A stretch of 64,000 nucleotides of DNA from GM7GCV1 sp965221105 (GTDB taxonomy: Bacteria > Pseudomonadota > Gammaproteobacteria > Pseudomonadales > GM7GCV1), in the NCBI GenBank assembly GCA_965221105.1, contig OZ244871.1, positions 868,001 to 932,000 on the forward strand, in the 5' to 3' direction. The position numbers and the translations under genes were made by a program. The notes below the pieces were generated by a model, which ran no database searches, was not told where the DNA came from, and was given only the letters and a program-made list of their open reading frames with translations. Numbering within the stretch: position 1 is the first letter of the stretch; the number at the start of each line of letters is the position of its first letter. This document shows, one piece after another, positions 36,131 through 45,064 of the stretch.

Positions 36131-36297
36131 GGTTGAGGGCCCGGGTCCTCGATCCGACCTCCAGGCTGACCACTGGCCGGGGCCACTGCCACCAGCAGCC
36201 CGTCTCTACCAGATCGACACAGTGCTCAGCCTCCAGCTGTATTTTGCACACCGGGGCAGGTCATATATGATTGTAGACAGGACACTGGATACCGACT

Positions 36298-37830
36298 ATG
36301 AACAGCCGCACACTCCCCATCGGCATACAGGATTTCCGTACGATTCGGGAGCAGGATTGCTATTACGTTGACAAGACCCCCCATATCCGCCGGTTGATAG
36401 ACCTGGGGAGATACTGGTTCCTGTCCCGTCCTCGCCGGTTCGGCAAGAGCCTTCTGGTCGATACCCTGCGGGAACTGTTCGAGGGCAGCGAGGAACTGTT
36501 CCGGGGCCTGGACATACACGGACACTGGGACTGGTCGGTCAGACATCCGGTGGTCAGGCTCAGCTTCGGCGGGAAGTACAACGAACCGGGGGATCTCCAT
36601 AGCAACATCATCAGCCAACTGGCGATGATTGAGCACAGAGCCGGACTCCCGGCCATGTCAGAGACCGGGCCGGATCGATTGCAGAATATTTTGTATCGCC
36701 TGCACCATGCCACCGGGCACCAGGTGGTGGTGCTGGTCGACGAGTACGACAAGCCGATCCTGGATGTGCTGGAGAACCCGGAGCTGGCGACAGCGAACCG
36801 AGACTACCTCAGGGGATTCTACGGCATCATCAAGGACAGCGCCGAGCATGTCCGCTTCGTGTTCGTCACCGGGGTGAGCATGTTCTCCAAGGTGAGCCTG
36901 TTTTCAGGTCTCAACAACCTGAAAGATATCAGCCTCGACCCGCGCTATGGGACGCTGTGCGGCTATACCGATGCCGACATTGATACCGTATTTGCCCCCG
37001 AGCTGCCGGGCCTGGACCGGGACGAGATCCGGGAATGGTACAACGGCTATCACTGGCGCGGCGACACGCCGGTCTATAACCCCTTTGACGTGCTCTTGCT
37101 GTTTGACAGCCGGGAGTTTCGTCCCTACTGGTTCGAGACCGGTTCGCCCACCTTCCTGTACCGGATGATGATGGAGCGAGAGACGGGTCCATTGGATCTG
37201 GAGAACCTGAACGTGGATTCCAGGCGGGTGTCGCAGTTCGATGTGAATGATATCAGCATTGAAGCACTGCTGTTCCAGACCGGCTATCTGACCATTACCG
37301 CTGAAGAAAGGCGGGGCCGAAGAACCCTGTACGCACTGGACTATCCGAACTTTGAAGTGCGCCAGAGTCTCAACGACGGGCTCTTGGAATATGTCACTGG
37401 CAGAAGGGAGGAGGCAGCGGACACAGGCGACGAACTTGGCCGCCTGTTGGCTGCCAACGACTTTGACGGATTCGGGGAGTGCCTGAGATCGTTCTTTGCG
37501 GGCATTCCGTACCAGTGGCACACAGGCACCAGCCCCGCCCGGTACGAGGCCTGGTACGCCGGGATGCTGTATGCCTGTTTCCGGACCATTGGCCTGGACC
37601 TCAGGGTGGAGGAATCCTCAGGCCGGGGCCGGGCGGACATGGTGGTGTTTCACGGTCGGCAGGTATTCGTGTTCGAGTTCAAGATGGCTGATGGGGAGGA
37701 TACCGGGGAGGCGGCCGCCCGGTCGGCGATTGAACAGATCCGGGACAGGGGGGAGCCGGTGCATCTTGTCGGAGTGTCGTTCAGCCGGGATGCCCGGAAT
37801 CTGGCAGCGGTGAAGGTGGTACAGCTGTGA
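36298..37830 (+). CDS. AAA-ATPase-like / PD-(D/E)XK nuclease-like protein (copy 2)
   Basis: A 510-residue paralogue of the 34.3 kb gene with the same domain order: atypical Walker A RPRRFGKSLL, Walker B VVVLVDEYDKPILD, C-terminal RADMVVF...VFEFKMADG. The first ~290 bases, a middle block (about 36705-36935) and the last ~390 bases are almost identical to copy 1. Two blocks between them (36590-36700 and 36940-37440) are strongly diverged, though clearly homologous. About 20 bases upstream of the ATG (GACACTGGATACCGACT) are shared too. The pattern implies gene conversion between otherwise diverged copies. Confidence 0.85.
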   Translation: MNSRTLPIGIQDFRTIREQDCYYVDKTPHIRRLIDLGRYWFLSRPRRFGKSLLVDTLRELFEGSEELFRGLDIHGHWDWSVRHPVVRLSFGGKYNEPGDLHSNIISQLAMIEHRAGLPAMSETGPDRLQNILYRLHHATGHQVVVLVDEYDKPILDVLENPELATANRDYLRGFYGIIKDSAEHVRFVFVTGVSMFSKVSLFSGLNNLKDISLDPRYGTLCGYTDADIDTVFAPELPGLDRDEIREWYNGYHWRGDTPVYNPFDVLLLFDSREFRPYWFETGSPTFLYRMMMERETGPLDLENLNVDSRRVSQFDVNDISIEALLFQTGYLTITAEERRGRRTLYALDYPNFEVRQSLNDGLLEYVTGRREEAADTGDELGRLLAANDFDGFGECLRSFFAGIPYQWHTGTSPARYEAWYAGMLYACFRTIGLDLRVEESSGRGRADMVVFHGRQVFVFEFKMADGEDTGEAAARSAIEQIRDRGEPVHLVGVSFSRDARNLAAVKVVQL

Positions 37831-38274
37831 TCACCCGGGCCTGAGTTCAGATTCCGTAATTTCATGGACGGACATTTTCTGATTGGCAATCTGAAGCCCC
37901 CGTCCACTGGATTTCGTTATCCGGAACCATGACGGGGAACCCTCCAAGTTCCCGATGCGTTAGGGTTGACAGTGTGTTCTGCATCATGCGCGCACGAGAA
38001 CCCGCTGTTATCGCAGGCTTTCGCGCCGGGGCTCTCCCATCCCTCTCTTAATTTCACTGTATCCTCTGCCGGGCGCGGGTTTCCCCATATGGAGCTACCT
38101 GGTCAAACGCCCGACGGGAGGATAAAGAGGCTGGGGCTATCCGAATGTTGAGAGATGAACAGAAATTTCAGAGTGAGTTTGGAGCATGGTAGAGGTTGAT
38201 CTATTTCTGCACCTATGACCCGTCAACTGAGACTGCTACTGCTGAAGTTCATCCACGCTCTTATAGCTTTACAC
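37831..38274. other. Intergenic stretch without a recognised gene
   Basis: About 440 bases between AAA copy 2 and the miniature element. I find no ORF with homology. A 61-codon plus-strand frame near 37966 lacks a good ribosome-binding site and looks accidental. Confidence 0.4.
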
Positions 38275-38585
38275 GTAACTACTCGCCCCCTTCTCCTGCT
38301 TGATCATGTCGGCGGCGGTGCCGTTGAGGGCGATCTGGATGGCGGTCAGCGGGTTGGTGCCCTGGTTGGCCATGGACTGAGGGAGCTGGAGATTCGGCAG
38401 TGCGGGCAGGTCGTGATCTCGGCCTCGACCGTCAACTCGCGCGTCGAACTCCGAGCGCAACGACGCCGTGTTGACCGTCGCCTTGGAACCACACTATGCG
38501 GTGCCCATGACCCTGTGCGATCATGAAACGCACACACCAGAGAACCCCTTTCATATGGTGTCAAGGGGGGGGGGTGAGTAGTTAC
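38275..38585. mobile_element. Internally deleted IS66-type element (MITE-like copy 2)
   Basis: 311 bases bounded by GTAACTACTCGCCCCCTT and the inverted GGGGGTGAGTAGTTAC. The left part matches the transposase C-terminus on the minus strand (LTAIQIAL..TAADMIKQEKG). A central scrap matches the zinc-ribbon region, and the right part is the element's other end including the N-terminus (SEFDAR). It has been shortened independently of copy 1, with different internal joints. No target duplication is seen. Confidence 0.85.
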
Positions 38586-38799
38586 GGGGATAGTTATATA
38601 TTGAGCAATGAGTATCCTAATCAAGGGAACGCACTTAACAGCGTGGGCGATTCACTTCACTGTTCACTGCCCGACATGAAGATCTAGCTTCGCCAGTTTG
38701 GCGACGAGACAGTTCACTGGTTCAGGCAAGCCGCATAGTCGGGTGAGTTTAAACGCACCGCGTCCCATCTGCTTGCACGCCAAACCGGGCCAACACATT

Positions 38800-38823
38800 T
38801 GACTCACACACTTTTTTGAGTCA
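38800..38823. promoter_or_regulatory. Inverted repeat upstream of amtB
   Basis: TGACTCA-n10-TGAGTCA, a perfect 7-bp inverted repeat, lies 115 bases before the amtB ATG. It could be an operator or a hairpin with the intervening T-run. A sigma-54 site, expected for a nitrogen-controlled gene, was not found convincingly. The rest of 38586-38937 holds no gene. Confidence 0.35.
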
Positions 38824-38937
38824 TCTTGACCCATGGCATCAGGTGCGCCCGGACAGCACGGCCGCAGCCGGTAACCGGAACGAACACCGCAGAACCCCCT
38901 GATGATCGATCAGATTTCAAACCCTTAGGAGGGGACA

Positions 38938-40239
38938 ATGAACCGCAGATATCTGTTGGGCATTTTCAGCCTGTTCAGCCTGGCACTCCCGACCCTGGCG
39001 CACACTGAGGGCTTAGATGGTGCACACACAGCCTGGATTATGACATCCACAGCGCTGGTGCTCTTTATGACCATCCCTGGCCTGTCACTGTTCTACAGCG
39101 GCCTGGTGCGCAGTAAAAATGTGCTCTCTGTGCTGATGCAGTGCTTCACCATCACCTGCATAGCAACCATTGTCTGGCTGGTCGCAGGGTACAGCCTGGC
39201 ATTTACAGATGGTGGAGCCGCCAACGCCTTTATTGGCGGCCTGTCAAACCTCATGTTCGCTGGCGTGGCAGAGGGCACACTCTCAGGTGATATCCCCGAA
39301 TCCGTGTTCGCAATGTTTCAGTTAACTTTTGCGATCATCACTCCGGCTTTGATTGTGGGCGGCTTTGCTGAGCGCATGCGCTTTTCTGCCGTGGTGATGT
39401 TCACCATTCTGTGGCTCCTGCTGGTGTATGTCCCCATTACACACTGGGTATGGGGCGGCGGCTGGCTCGGAGAAATGGGCCTGCTCGATTTTGCCGGTGG
39501 CACAGTGGTGCATATCACCGCCGGCGGCGGCGCCCTGGTCGCAGCGATTGTTCTGGGTAACCGCACCGGCTTTCCCACTCAGAACATGCAGCCACACAAC
39601 CTGCCCCTGACGGTGGCTGGCGCTGGCATGCTCTGGGTGGGCTGGTTTGGTTTCAATGGTGGTTCGGCTCTGGCTGCCAACGGCGACGCGGGCATGGCCA
39701 TACTGGTTACTCACATCTCTGCAGCCTCCGCATCACTCGCCTGGATGGCCATTGAGTGGATCAAATACGGTAAACCCTCTGTTCTGGGCATAGTGACAGG
39801 CATGGTTGCAGGACTTGGCACCATCACTCCGGCATCTGGGTTTGTTGGTCCCGGCGGTGCCCTGATTATCGGGCTGCTCGCCGGAACTGTGTGCTACTGT
39901 GCAACCCAGGCGATCAAGCAGAAGTTCAAGATCGACGATTCGCTTGATGTCTTTCCTGTGCATGGCGTGGGCGGCAGTCTCGGGACGATACTCGCAGGTA
40001 TATTCGCCTCCAGCCAGCTGGGCCTGTTCAGTGGACAGGGATACAACGAGGGGATGAGCATGGGCAGTCAGGTTGGTGTCCAGATTGTCGGTGTAACCGC
40101 AACTCTGGCTTACACCGTGGTGCTGAGTTGGGTCATCCTCAAGGTTATTGGCATCATCACGCCACTGCGGGTCGGCGAGGAAGATGAAACCTCCGGACTG
40201 GACATCTCACAGCACAACGAGAGCGGCTATACCCCCTAA
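38938..40239 (+). CDS. amtB: Ammonium transporter AmtB
   Basis: A 433-residue inner-membrane ammonia/ammonium channel with a signal peptide (LGIFSLFSLALPTLAHTEG) and about 11 spans. The family stretches IPGLSLFYSGLVRSKN, THWVWGGGWL, VHITAGGGALVAA and DVFPVHGVGGSLGTILAGIF, with the twin His, are present. AGGAGG lies 9 bases before the ATG. The usual glnK partner is not upstream; a miniature IS element and 350 bases of non-coding sequence are there instead. Confidence 0.96.
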   Translation: MNRRYLLGIFSLFSLALPTLAHTEGLDGAHTAWIMTSTALVLFMTIPGLSLFYSGLVRSKNVLSVLMQCFTITCIATIVWLVAGYSLAFTDGGAANAFIGGLSNLMFAGVAEGTLSGDIPESVFAMFQLTFAIITPALIVGGFAERMRFSAVVMFTILWLLLVYVPITHWVWGGGWLGEMGLLDFAGGTVVHITAGGGALVAAIVLGNRTGFPTQNMQPHNLPLTVAGAGMLWVGWFGFNGGSALAANGDAGMAILVTHISAASASLAWMAIEWIKYGKPSVLGIVTGMVAGLGTITPASGFVGPGGALIIGLLAGTVCYCATQAIKQKFKIDDSLDVFPVHGVGGSLGTILAGIFASSQLGLFSGQGYNEGMSMGSQVGVQIVGVTATLAYTVVLSWVILKVIGIITPLRVGEEDETSGLDISQHNESGYTP

Positions 40240-40264
40240 CGACCCCTGGGTTGACGAAACGGAA

Positions 40265-40281
40265 AGGGGGCGTGGCCCCCT
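40265..40281. terminator. GC hairpin between convergent amtB and radA
   Basis: AGGGGGC-gtg-GCCCCCT, a 7-bp perfect stem, lies 26 bases after the amtB stop and 26 before the end of radA. No T-run follows, so it is only a candidate bidirectional terminator. Confidence 0.4.
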
Positions 40282-40306
40282 GTGTGTGCTGACCCGGTAT
40301 CCGGAC

Positions 40307-41677
40307 TCAGAATATCGCGTCCAGTGCCTCGGTCAGGGATCTGACACCCACAATTTCAATATCCCCCTGCATGGTTTTGGGCCGGTTTCCGAGAGGGACA
40401 ATGGCGCGCTTGAACCCATGCCGTGCGGCCGCCCGGATTCGCTCCTGACCATTTGCGACAGGCCTGATTTCGCCGGTAAGACCCACTTCTCCGAAGGCGA
40501 CCAGGTCCCGTTGCAGGGGCCTGCTCCTCAGGCTCGACAGCGTCGCCAGCAACAGGGGCACATCAGCGCTGGTGTCAGAAATTCTTACACCCCCGACCAC
40601 GTTGGCAAAAACATCCTGATCGGCCAGGGTGATACCCGCGTGTCTGTGCAATGCAGCGAGTAACAGGGTCAGGCGGTTGTTGTCCAGCCCAACAACCACG
40701 CGCCGCGGGCTGTTGTAGTGTGTATCATCCACCAGAGCCTGCACTTCCACCAGCAGCGGGCGGGTTCCCTCCCAGATAACTGTCACCATGCTTCCCGGTG
40801 AGTCTTCTTCGGCGCGACTTAGAAAAATCGCCGAGGGATTGCTGACTTCCTTCAGTCCGGTATCCATCATTGCGAAAATTCCGAGTTCATTGACCGCTCC
40901 GAAGCGGTTTTTCTGGCTGCGCAGCAGGCGATACCTGGAATCACTGGAACTGTCGAGCATCAGTGAGCAGTCGATCATATGCTCGAGCACTCGTGGGCCT
41001 GCCAGATTGCCTTCCTTGGTGACATGACCCACGAGGAACAGCACGGTCTGGGTCTGCTTCGCATACCGCACGAGATCAGCAGCACACTCCCTCACCTGGC
41101 TCACGCTGCCGGGTGCGGAACTGATGTCCTCGCGGTACATGACCTGGATGGAATCGACAACCATAACTCTCGGGCGATCCTGCTCAACCTGCACCATCAG
41201 GGACTCCAGAGATGTCTCGGACAATATCTTCAGGCGGTCGGCGGGCAACCCGAGCCGCTGGGCGCGCATGGCAACCTGCTGCGGCGATTCCTCGCCGGTC
41301 ACGTACAGTGCCTCGGTTGTTGCGGCAAGACTGCAGGCGACCTGAAGCAGCAGGGTGCTCTTGCCCGCACCGGGATCGCCGCCAATCAGTACGCTGGAGC
41401 CGGGAACCAGTCCCCCGCCGAGCACCCGGTCCAGTTCCGAAAAACCTGCCGTCAGTCTTTCGGTCTCCGTTACCTCAACATCCGCCAGCAGCTGAACCGC
41501 GCTGGTGCCCTCCCCCGCGTATCCCTGCCGGCTCACGACGGATTTCTGCCGCGCCGAGGTTCCGAGACGCACTTCAGACAGCGTGTTCCATGCATGGCAG
41601 GCAGAACACTGGCCAACCCACTTGCTGTAGTCAGCGCCGCAGTCGGTGCACACGAAGGCGATTTTTGCTTTAGCCAT
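40307..41677 (-). CDS. radA: DNA repair protein RadA
   Basis: A 456-residue hexameric branch-migration helicase that acts with RecA on recombination intermediates. The N-terminal zinc finger is CTDCG..CSACHAW. The RecA-like core has Walker A GGDPGAGKSTLL and the RadA-specific QKNRFGAVNELGIFAM. The C-terminal Lon-protease-like domain contains GEVGLTGEIRPVANGQERI. It is transcribed alone and convergent with amtB. Confidence 0.97.
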   Translation of the reverse strand: MAKAKIAFVCTDCGADYSKWVGQCSACHAWNTLSEVRLGTSARQKSVVSRQGYAGEGTSAVQLLADVEVTETERLTAGFSELDRVLGGGLVPGSSVLIGGDPGAGKSTLLLQVACSLAATTEALYVTGEESPQQVAMRAQRLGLPADRLKILSETSLESLMVQVEQDRPRVMVVDSIQVMYREDISSAPGSVSQVRECAADLVRYAKQTQTVLFLVGHVTKEGNLAGPRVLEHMIDCSLMLDSSSDSRYRLLRSQKNRFGAVNELGIFAMMDTGLKEVSNPSAIFLSRAEEDSPGSMVTVIWEGTRPLLVEVQALVDDTHYNSPRRVVVGLDNNRLTLLLAALHRHAGITLADQDVFANVVGGVRISDTSADVPLLLATLSSLRSRPLQRDLVAFGEVGLTGEIRPVANGQERIRAAARHGFKRAIVPLGNRPKTMQGDIEIVGVRSLTEALDAIF

Positions 41678-41842
41678 GGATGTTGGTCAATCGATGCGAA
41701 ATTGGTGTCCGTTCCGACTACCCTTTACTGCCTGTTTGGTGTTAACTATCCGGTTCACCAGAGTGTAGCATGTGCCACCATCAGGACAGCTCCAATTCAT
41801 GATATTTGAACCCGATCATACCCGACGGTCAGTCACCCATCC

Positions 41843-42946
41843 ATGCAGTCTCTCATCCCGCCACGCCAGATAGCCTTCTCCGCGGAGCTGGCCGCTACTC
41901 TGGGGCTGGAGGAAGCGGTCCTGGTTCAGTGTCTCGCGGATGAACGCGAACGGCTGCAGCCTGCGACCGGCAGCAGCAGTTATCAGTGGTTCCTGCTGTC
42001 CGCGCAGCAATTGAAGAACAGGCTGCCATTCTGGAGCAACGCCGATGTGCAGAGGATTGCAGAAAACCTGCGACAGCAGGGCGTTATCCTCGTCAGTTCT
42101 GCACCCCTCACTGATTGCGGAGAACTTCGCTATGCATTCAACGAGACCGCCGCACGCGGATACTCAAGGGCACGGCCAGCCCCTGACAGTCTGCCTGATC
42201 GACGGGCCAACATCATTGCACCGAACTGGCAACCAGACGGAAACAGCGAAAAACGACTGGCCCAGCACGGGGTTCCGCTCCACTTTGCCCAGGACCAGGT
42301 GGCCGAGTTCGTGCAGCTCTGGAGTGAGCGGGGTGAGGCCCGGTACGACTGGGGAAGCAAGTTCCTGTCCCATGTGCTGCAGCGCTGGCGTACATATGAA
42401 TCCCGCCAGCAACAGCCCGCACGGGTCCAGACTCCCCCATGGGAACAGCCACGCGAGAATGAGGCCCACGCCATCACACGTGACTGGAAACCCTCCGAAG
42501 ATGCCCTGAACATGCTTGAAAACACGGCAGGCATCCATCGCAACTTTATCGAGGATGCCCTGCCAGAGTTCATTCTGTACTGGAGCGAAAATGGCGACCT
42601 CTGCAACACCTGGAGCACGCGCTTCTACAATCACGTCAAACGCCAGTGGGCGGAATTCCAGCACAGCCTGAAAAACGAACGCAAGCCCTCGGTCATGACC
42701 GAAGACTGGCAACCAAGTGCAGATCTCTACCAAGTGATCGACTTTGCCCAGATCGACCGGGATTTTGCGAAGAGTCTGGTGCCGGAATTTGTTCTGTATT
42801 GGCGCGACCGCAACGTAATACGCCCGTCCTGGAATACCCTGTTTCTGCAGTATGCCAAACAGCAATGGCAGCGCCGCAGTGCTGCCACCACAACAAGAGA
42901 ACGCAGCCTTGTCGAAGACCTTACCGACCGCAGCTGGGCACACTGA
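41843..42946 (+). CDS. DnaT-domain protein with three DnaT-like repeats
   Basis: A 367-residue protein. The N-terminal ~100 residues are a helical region (AFSAELAATLGLEEAVLVQCL). Then come three repeats of the primosomal DnaT C-terminal type: NWQPDGNSEKRLAQHGV...FVQLWSERGE..W..KFLSHVLQRW; DWKPSEDALNMLENTAGI...FILYWSENGD..W..RFYNHVKRQW; and DWQPSADLYQVIDFAQI...FVLYWRDRNV. DnaT repeats bind ssDNA during primosome assembly. The following lambda-P-like gene overlaps its end by 95 bases, so the two are expressed together and probably act in helicase loading. Confidence 0.85.
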   Translation: MQSLIPPRQIAFSAELAATLGLEEAVLVQCLADERERLQPATGSSSYQWFLLSAQQLKNRLPFWSNADVQRIAENLRQQGVILVSSAPLTDCGELRYAFNETAARGYSRARPAPDSLPDRRANIIAPNWQPDGNSEKRLAQHGVPLHFAQDQVAEFVQLWSERGEARYDWGSKFLSHVLQRWRTYESRQQQPARVQTPPWEQPRENEAHAITRDWKPSEDALNMLENTAGIHRNFIEDALPEFILYWSENGDLCNTWSTRFYNHVKRQWAEFQHSLKNERKPSVMTEDWQPSADLYQVIDFAQIDRDFAKSLVPEFVLYWRDRNVIRPSWNTLFLQYAKQQWQRRSAATTTRERSLVEDLTDRSWAH

Positions 42947-43517
42947 ACTGTCCGGCACGGAGAACGACCTGATTGATGCCATCAGCCAGGTTTTTACCCT
43001 GTTCCGGATCAATTATCACAACCAGTATTACCGGGCATTCCCCGACGAGGCCGTACTCAACCAGGCAAAGAAACTCTGGTATGAGAGCCTGAAGAACTAC
43101 GACCCCCACACACTGCATGAGGCCACGAAACAGATCATCGAGGACATGGAGTACCTGCCGACCCTGCACCAGATGCTGAGGCGCTGCTCCCGGGCCAGTA
43201 CGGGTGCACCTGAACCCCGGGCGGCCTATCGTGAGGCCTGCCAGGCGCCCAGCCCCAAGGCGGGCCATATTTGGTCACACCCCGCCGTCTATGAGGCAGG
43301 CAAGCGGGCTGACTGGTTCTTCCTGTCGACTACCCCCGAGCAATACGCCTACCCGGTGTTCAAGACCCGGTATGAGGAGGTGCTGAATGAGGTTGCCAGT
43401 GGAGCGACACTGAGTCCCGTCGCCGCCCCGGAGGAGGCGGAGCAGGTCACCGAACAGGCCCTGCCACGAGAGGAAGGTCTCAAGCGCGTGAAGCTGCTCA
43501 GGGAGCTCCTGGGCTGA
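42852..43517 (+). CDS. Replication protein P-like helicase loader
   Basis: A 221-residue protein resembling phage lambda replication protein P. The core FTLFRINYHNQYYRAFPDEAVLNQAKKLWYESLKNYDPHTLHEATKQIIEDMEYLPTL is characteristic. Lambda P loads DnaB helicase. It is paired with the DnaT-repeat protein and overlaps it by 95 bases in another frame, if the ATG at 42852 is used; a shorter start inside the overlap is possible. Such pairs occur as ordinary chromosomal genes in several gammaproteobacteria, so this need not be prophage. Confidence 0.8.
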   Translation: MPNSNGSAAVLPPQQENAALSKTLPTAAGHTELSGTENDLIDAISQVFTLFRINYHNQYYRAFPDEAVLNQAKKLWYESLKNYDPHTLHEATKQIIEDMEYLPTLHQMLRRCSRASTGAPEPRAAYREACQAPSPKAGHIWSHPAVYEAGKRADWFFLSTTPEQYAYPVFKTRYEEVLNEVASGATLSPVAAPEEAEQVTEQALPREEGLKRVKLLRELLG

Positions 43518-43583
43518 TACCTCCGGCAGAATACAGCCGCTGCGCAGCGTCGCTGCACACTCAGTAGCAGCTCTGAGGAGCAC

Positions 43584-44870
43584 TCAGTAGCTCTGTGATT
43601 CGACCAGGCGAGCGATACACCCACAGACCTGCCCGAGCTCAGATCGGTCGATAATAAAGGGGGGCATACTGTAGATCAGATTGCGGAATGGCCGCAGCCA
43701 GACACCTGATTCCAGAAGCACGGGGCGAACCCGCTCCAGATTGACGCTGCGGTCTACCTCCACGACGCCAATGGCGCCCAGAACCCGCACATCAACAACA
43801 TTGGGCAGGGTACGCAGCGGCCCGAGATGGCTCCGGAATCCGCTTTCAATCTGCGACACCCGGGCCTGCCAGTCGCCCTGCTGCAGCAGCTCGATATTGT
43901 GTGCCGCGACTCTGGCGGCCAGGGCATTGCCCATATAGGTGGGGCCGTGCATCAGTGGATCGTTGGTGTCACCGGAGATGCCCTCGGCGACTGTGCGGGT
44001 CGTGAGCGTTGCGGCGAAACTCAGATATCCTGCGGTCATGCTCTTTCCGATGCAGAGAATATCCGGTTCTATTCCGGCATGTTCACAGGCAAACCAGGTT
44101 CCGGTGCGGCCGAAACCCGTGGCAATCTCATCGAGGATGAGCAACACCCCGTACTGATCACAGAGTGAACGGATACAGCGCAGAACCTCCGGGTTGTAGA
44201 TGTTCATCCCCCCGGCATTCTGGACCACTGGCTCAAGCACCATGGCCGCACACTGGCCGGCATGCACCTCGAACTGTCGCTCGAGGTGCTGCCGGTATGG
44301 TTGGGGTACCGGTTCGGCAAAACCTGGGGGTGGTCTGTCCAGATACACAGGCTCGTACAGAATGTCGCCGAAACGCTGGTGTATGCCTGTCGTGCGGTCG
44401 GAGAGCGCCATGGTCGCGAAGGTATCACCGTGATAGCCGGCGCTGAGTGTCATCAGCCGATTCTTCTCCGGCCGGCCCACCCCCTGCCAGTACTGCAGCG
44501 CCATCTTGAGGCCAACCTCGACGGCAACGGAGCCGGAATCCGAATAGAAGATGGCATCCAGCCCGGCTGGCACTATCTCCAGCAACCGCTTGCCAAGATC
44601 TACGGCGGGGGCATGGGTCAGCCCGCCAAACATCACATGGGAAAAATCCGCGGCCTGCTCGGCCAGCACTGCATTGATACCTGCATGGTTGTACCCCTGA
44701 ATCGCAGCCCACCAGGATGCCATGCCGTCGATCAACTCGGTGCCGTCATCGAGAATCAGCCGGCAGCCCTCTGCCCTGTCCACCACAAGCGTGGTCTGCG
44801 GGTCCACCATCGAGGTATAGGGGTGCCACAGATGGCGTCGGTCAAAATCTTTCAGATCAGAATCTTTCAC
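43584..44870 (-). CDS. bioA: Adenosylmethionine-8-amino-7-oxononanoate aminotransferase
   Basis: A 428-residue PLP aminotransferase that makes DAPA in biotin synthesis using SAM as amino donor. FDRRHLWHPYTSMVDP, the GMASWWAAIQGYNH substrate loop, LILDEIATGFGRTG and the PLP-lysine motif LCIGKSMTAGYLSFAATL are diagnostic. No other bio gene is in the window. It is followed (on the minus strand) by nothing for 66 bases before the convergent P-like gene. Confidence 0.96.
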   Translation of the reverse strand: MKDSDLKDFDRRHLWHPYTSMVDPQTTLVVDRAEGCRLILDDGTELIDGMASWWAAIQGYNHAGINAVLAEQAADFSHVMFGGLTHAPAVDLGKRLLEIVPAGLDAIFYSDSGSVAVEVGLKMALQYWQGVGRPEKNRLMTLSAGYHGDTFATMALSDRTTGIHQRFGDILYEPVYLDRPPPGFAEPVPQPYRQHLERQFEVHAGQCAAMVLEPVVQNAGGMNIYNPEVLRCIRSLCDQYGVLLILDEIATGFGRTGTWFACEHAGIEPDILCIGKSMTAGYLSFAATLTTRTVAEGISGDTNDPLMHGPTYMGNALAARVAAHNIELLQQGDWQARVSQIESGFRSHLGPLRTLPNVVDVRVLGAIGVVEVDRSVNLERVRPVLLESGVWLRPFRNLIYSMPPFIIDRSELGQVCGCIARLVESQSY

Positions 44871-45064
44871 TCTTCACCTGTGGTCAGTGTGTGCTCACAC
44901 CAGCCCGAGAGCCTCTGGCAGGTCGGTGAAAACCGTTTTCGGGGCAGGCTCAGCACAGCACCCAGCACGTGCGATGAGGCCCAGTGTTTCTGCGACAGGC
45001 AAGCATGCTGAGTACCTGTGCAACACCGCCGAGATCAGGCAGGCAGAGAGTCTTGAGCCATCCG

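Noticed and set aside
38586..38937. Sigma-54 promoter for amtB
   Set aside because: No TGGCAC-N5-TTGC arrangement in the right orientation; only loose partial matches.
41843..43517. A prophage replication module
   Set aside because: The DnaT-like/P-like pair looks phage-like, but no other phage genes are near and both neighbours (radA, bioA) are core genes, so I treat it as chromosomal.
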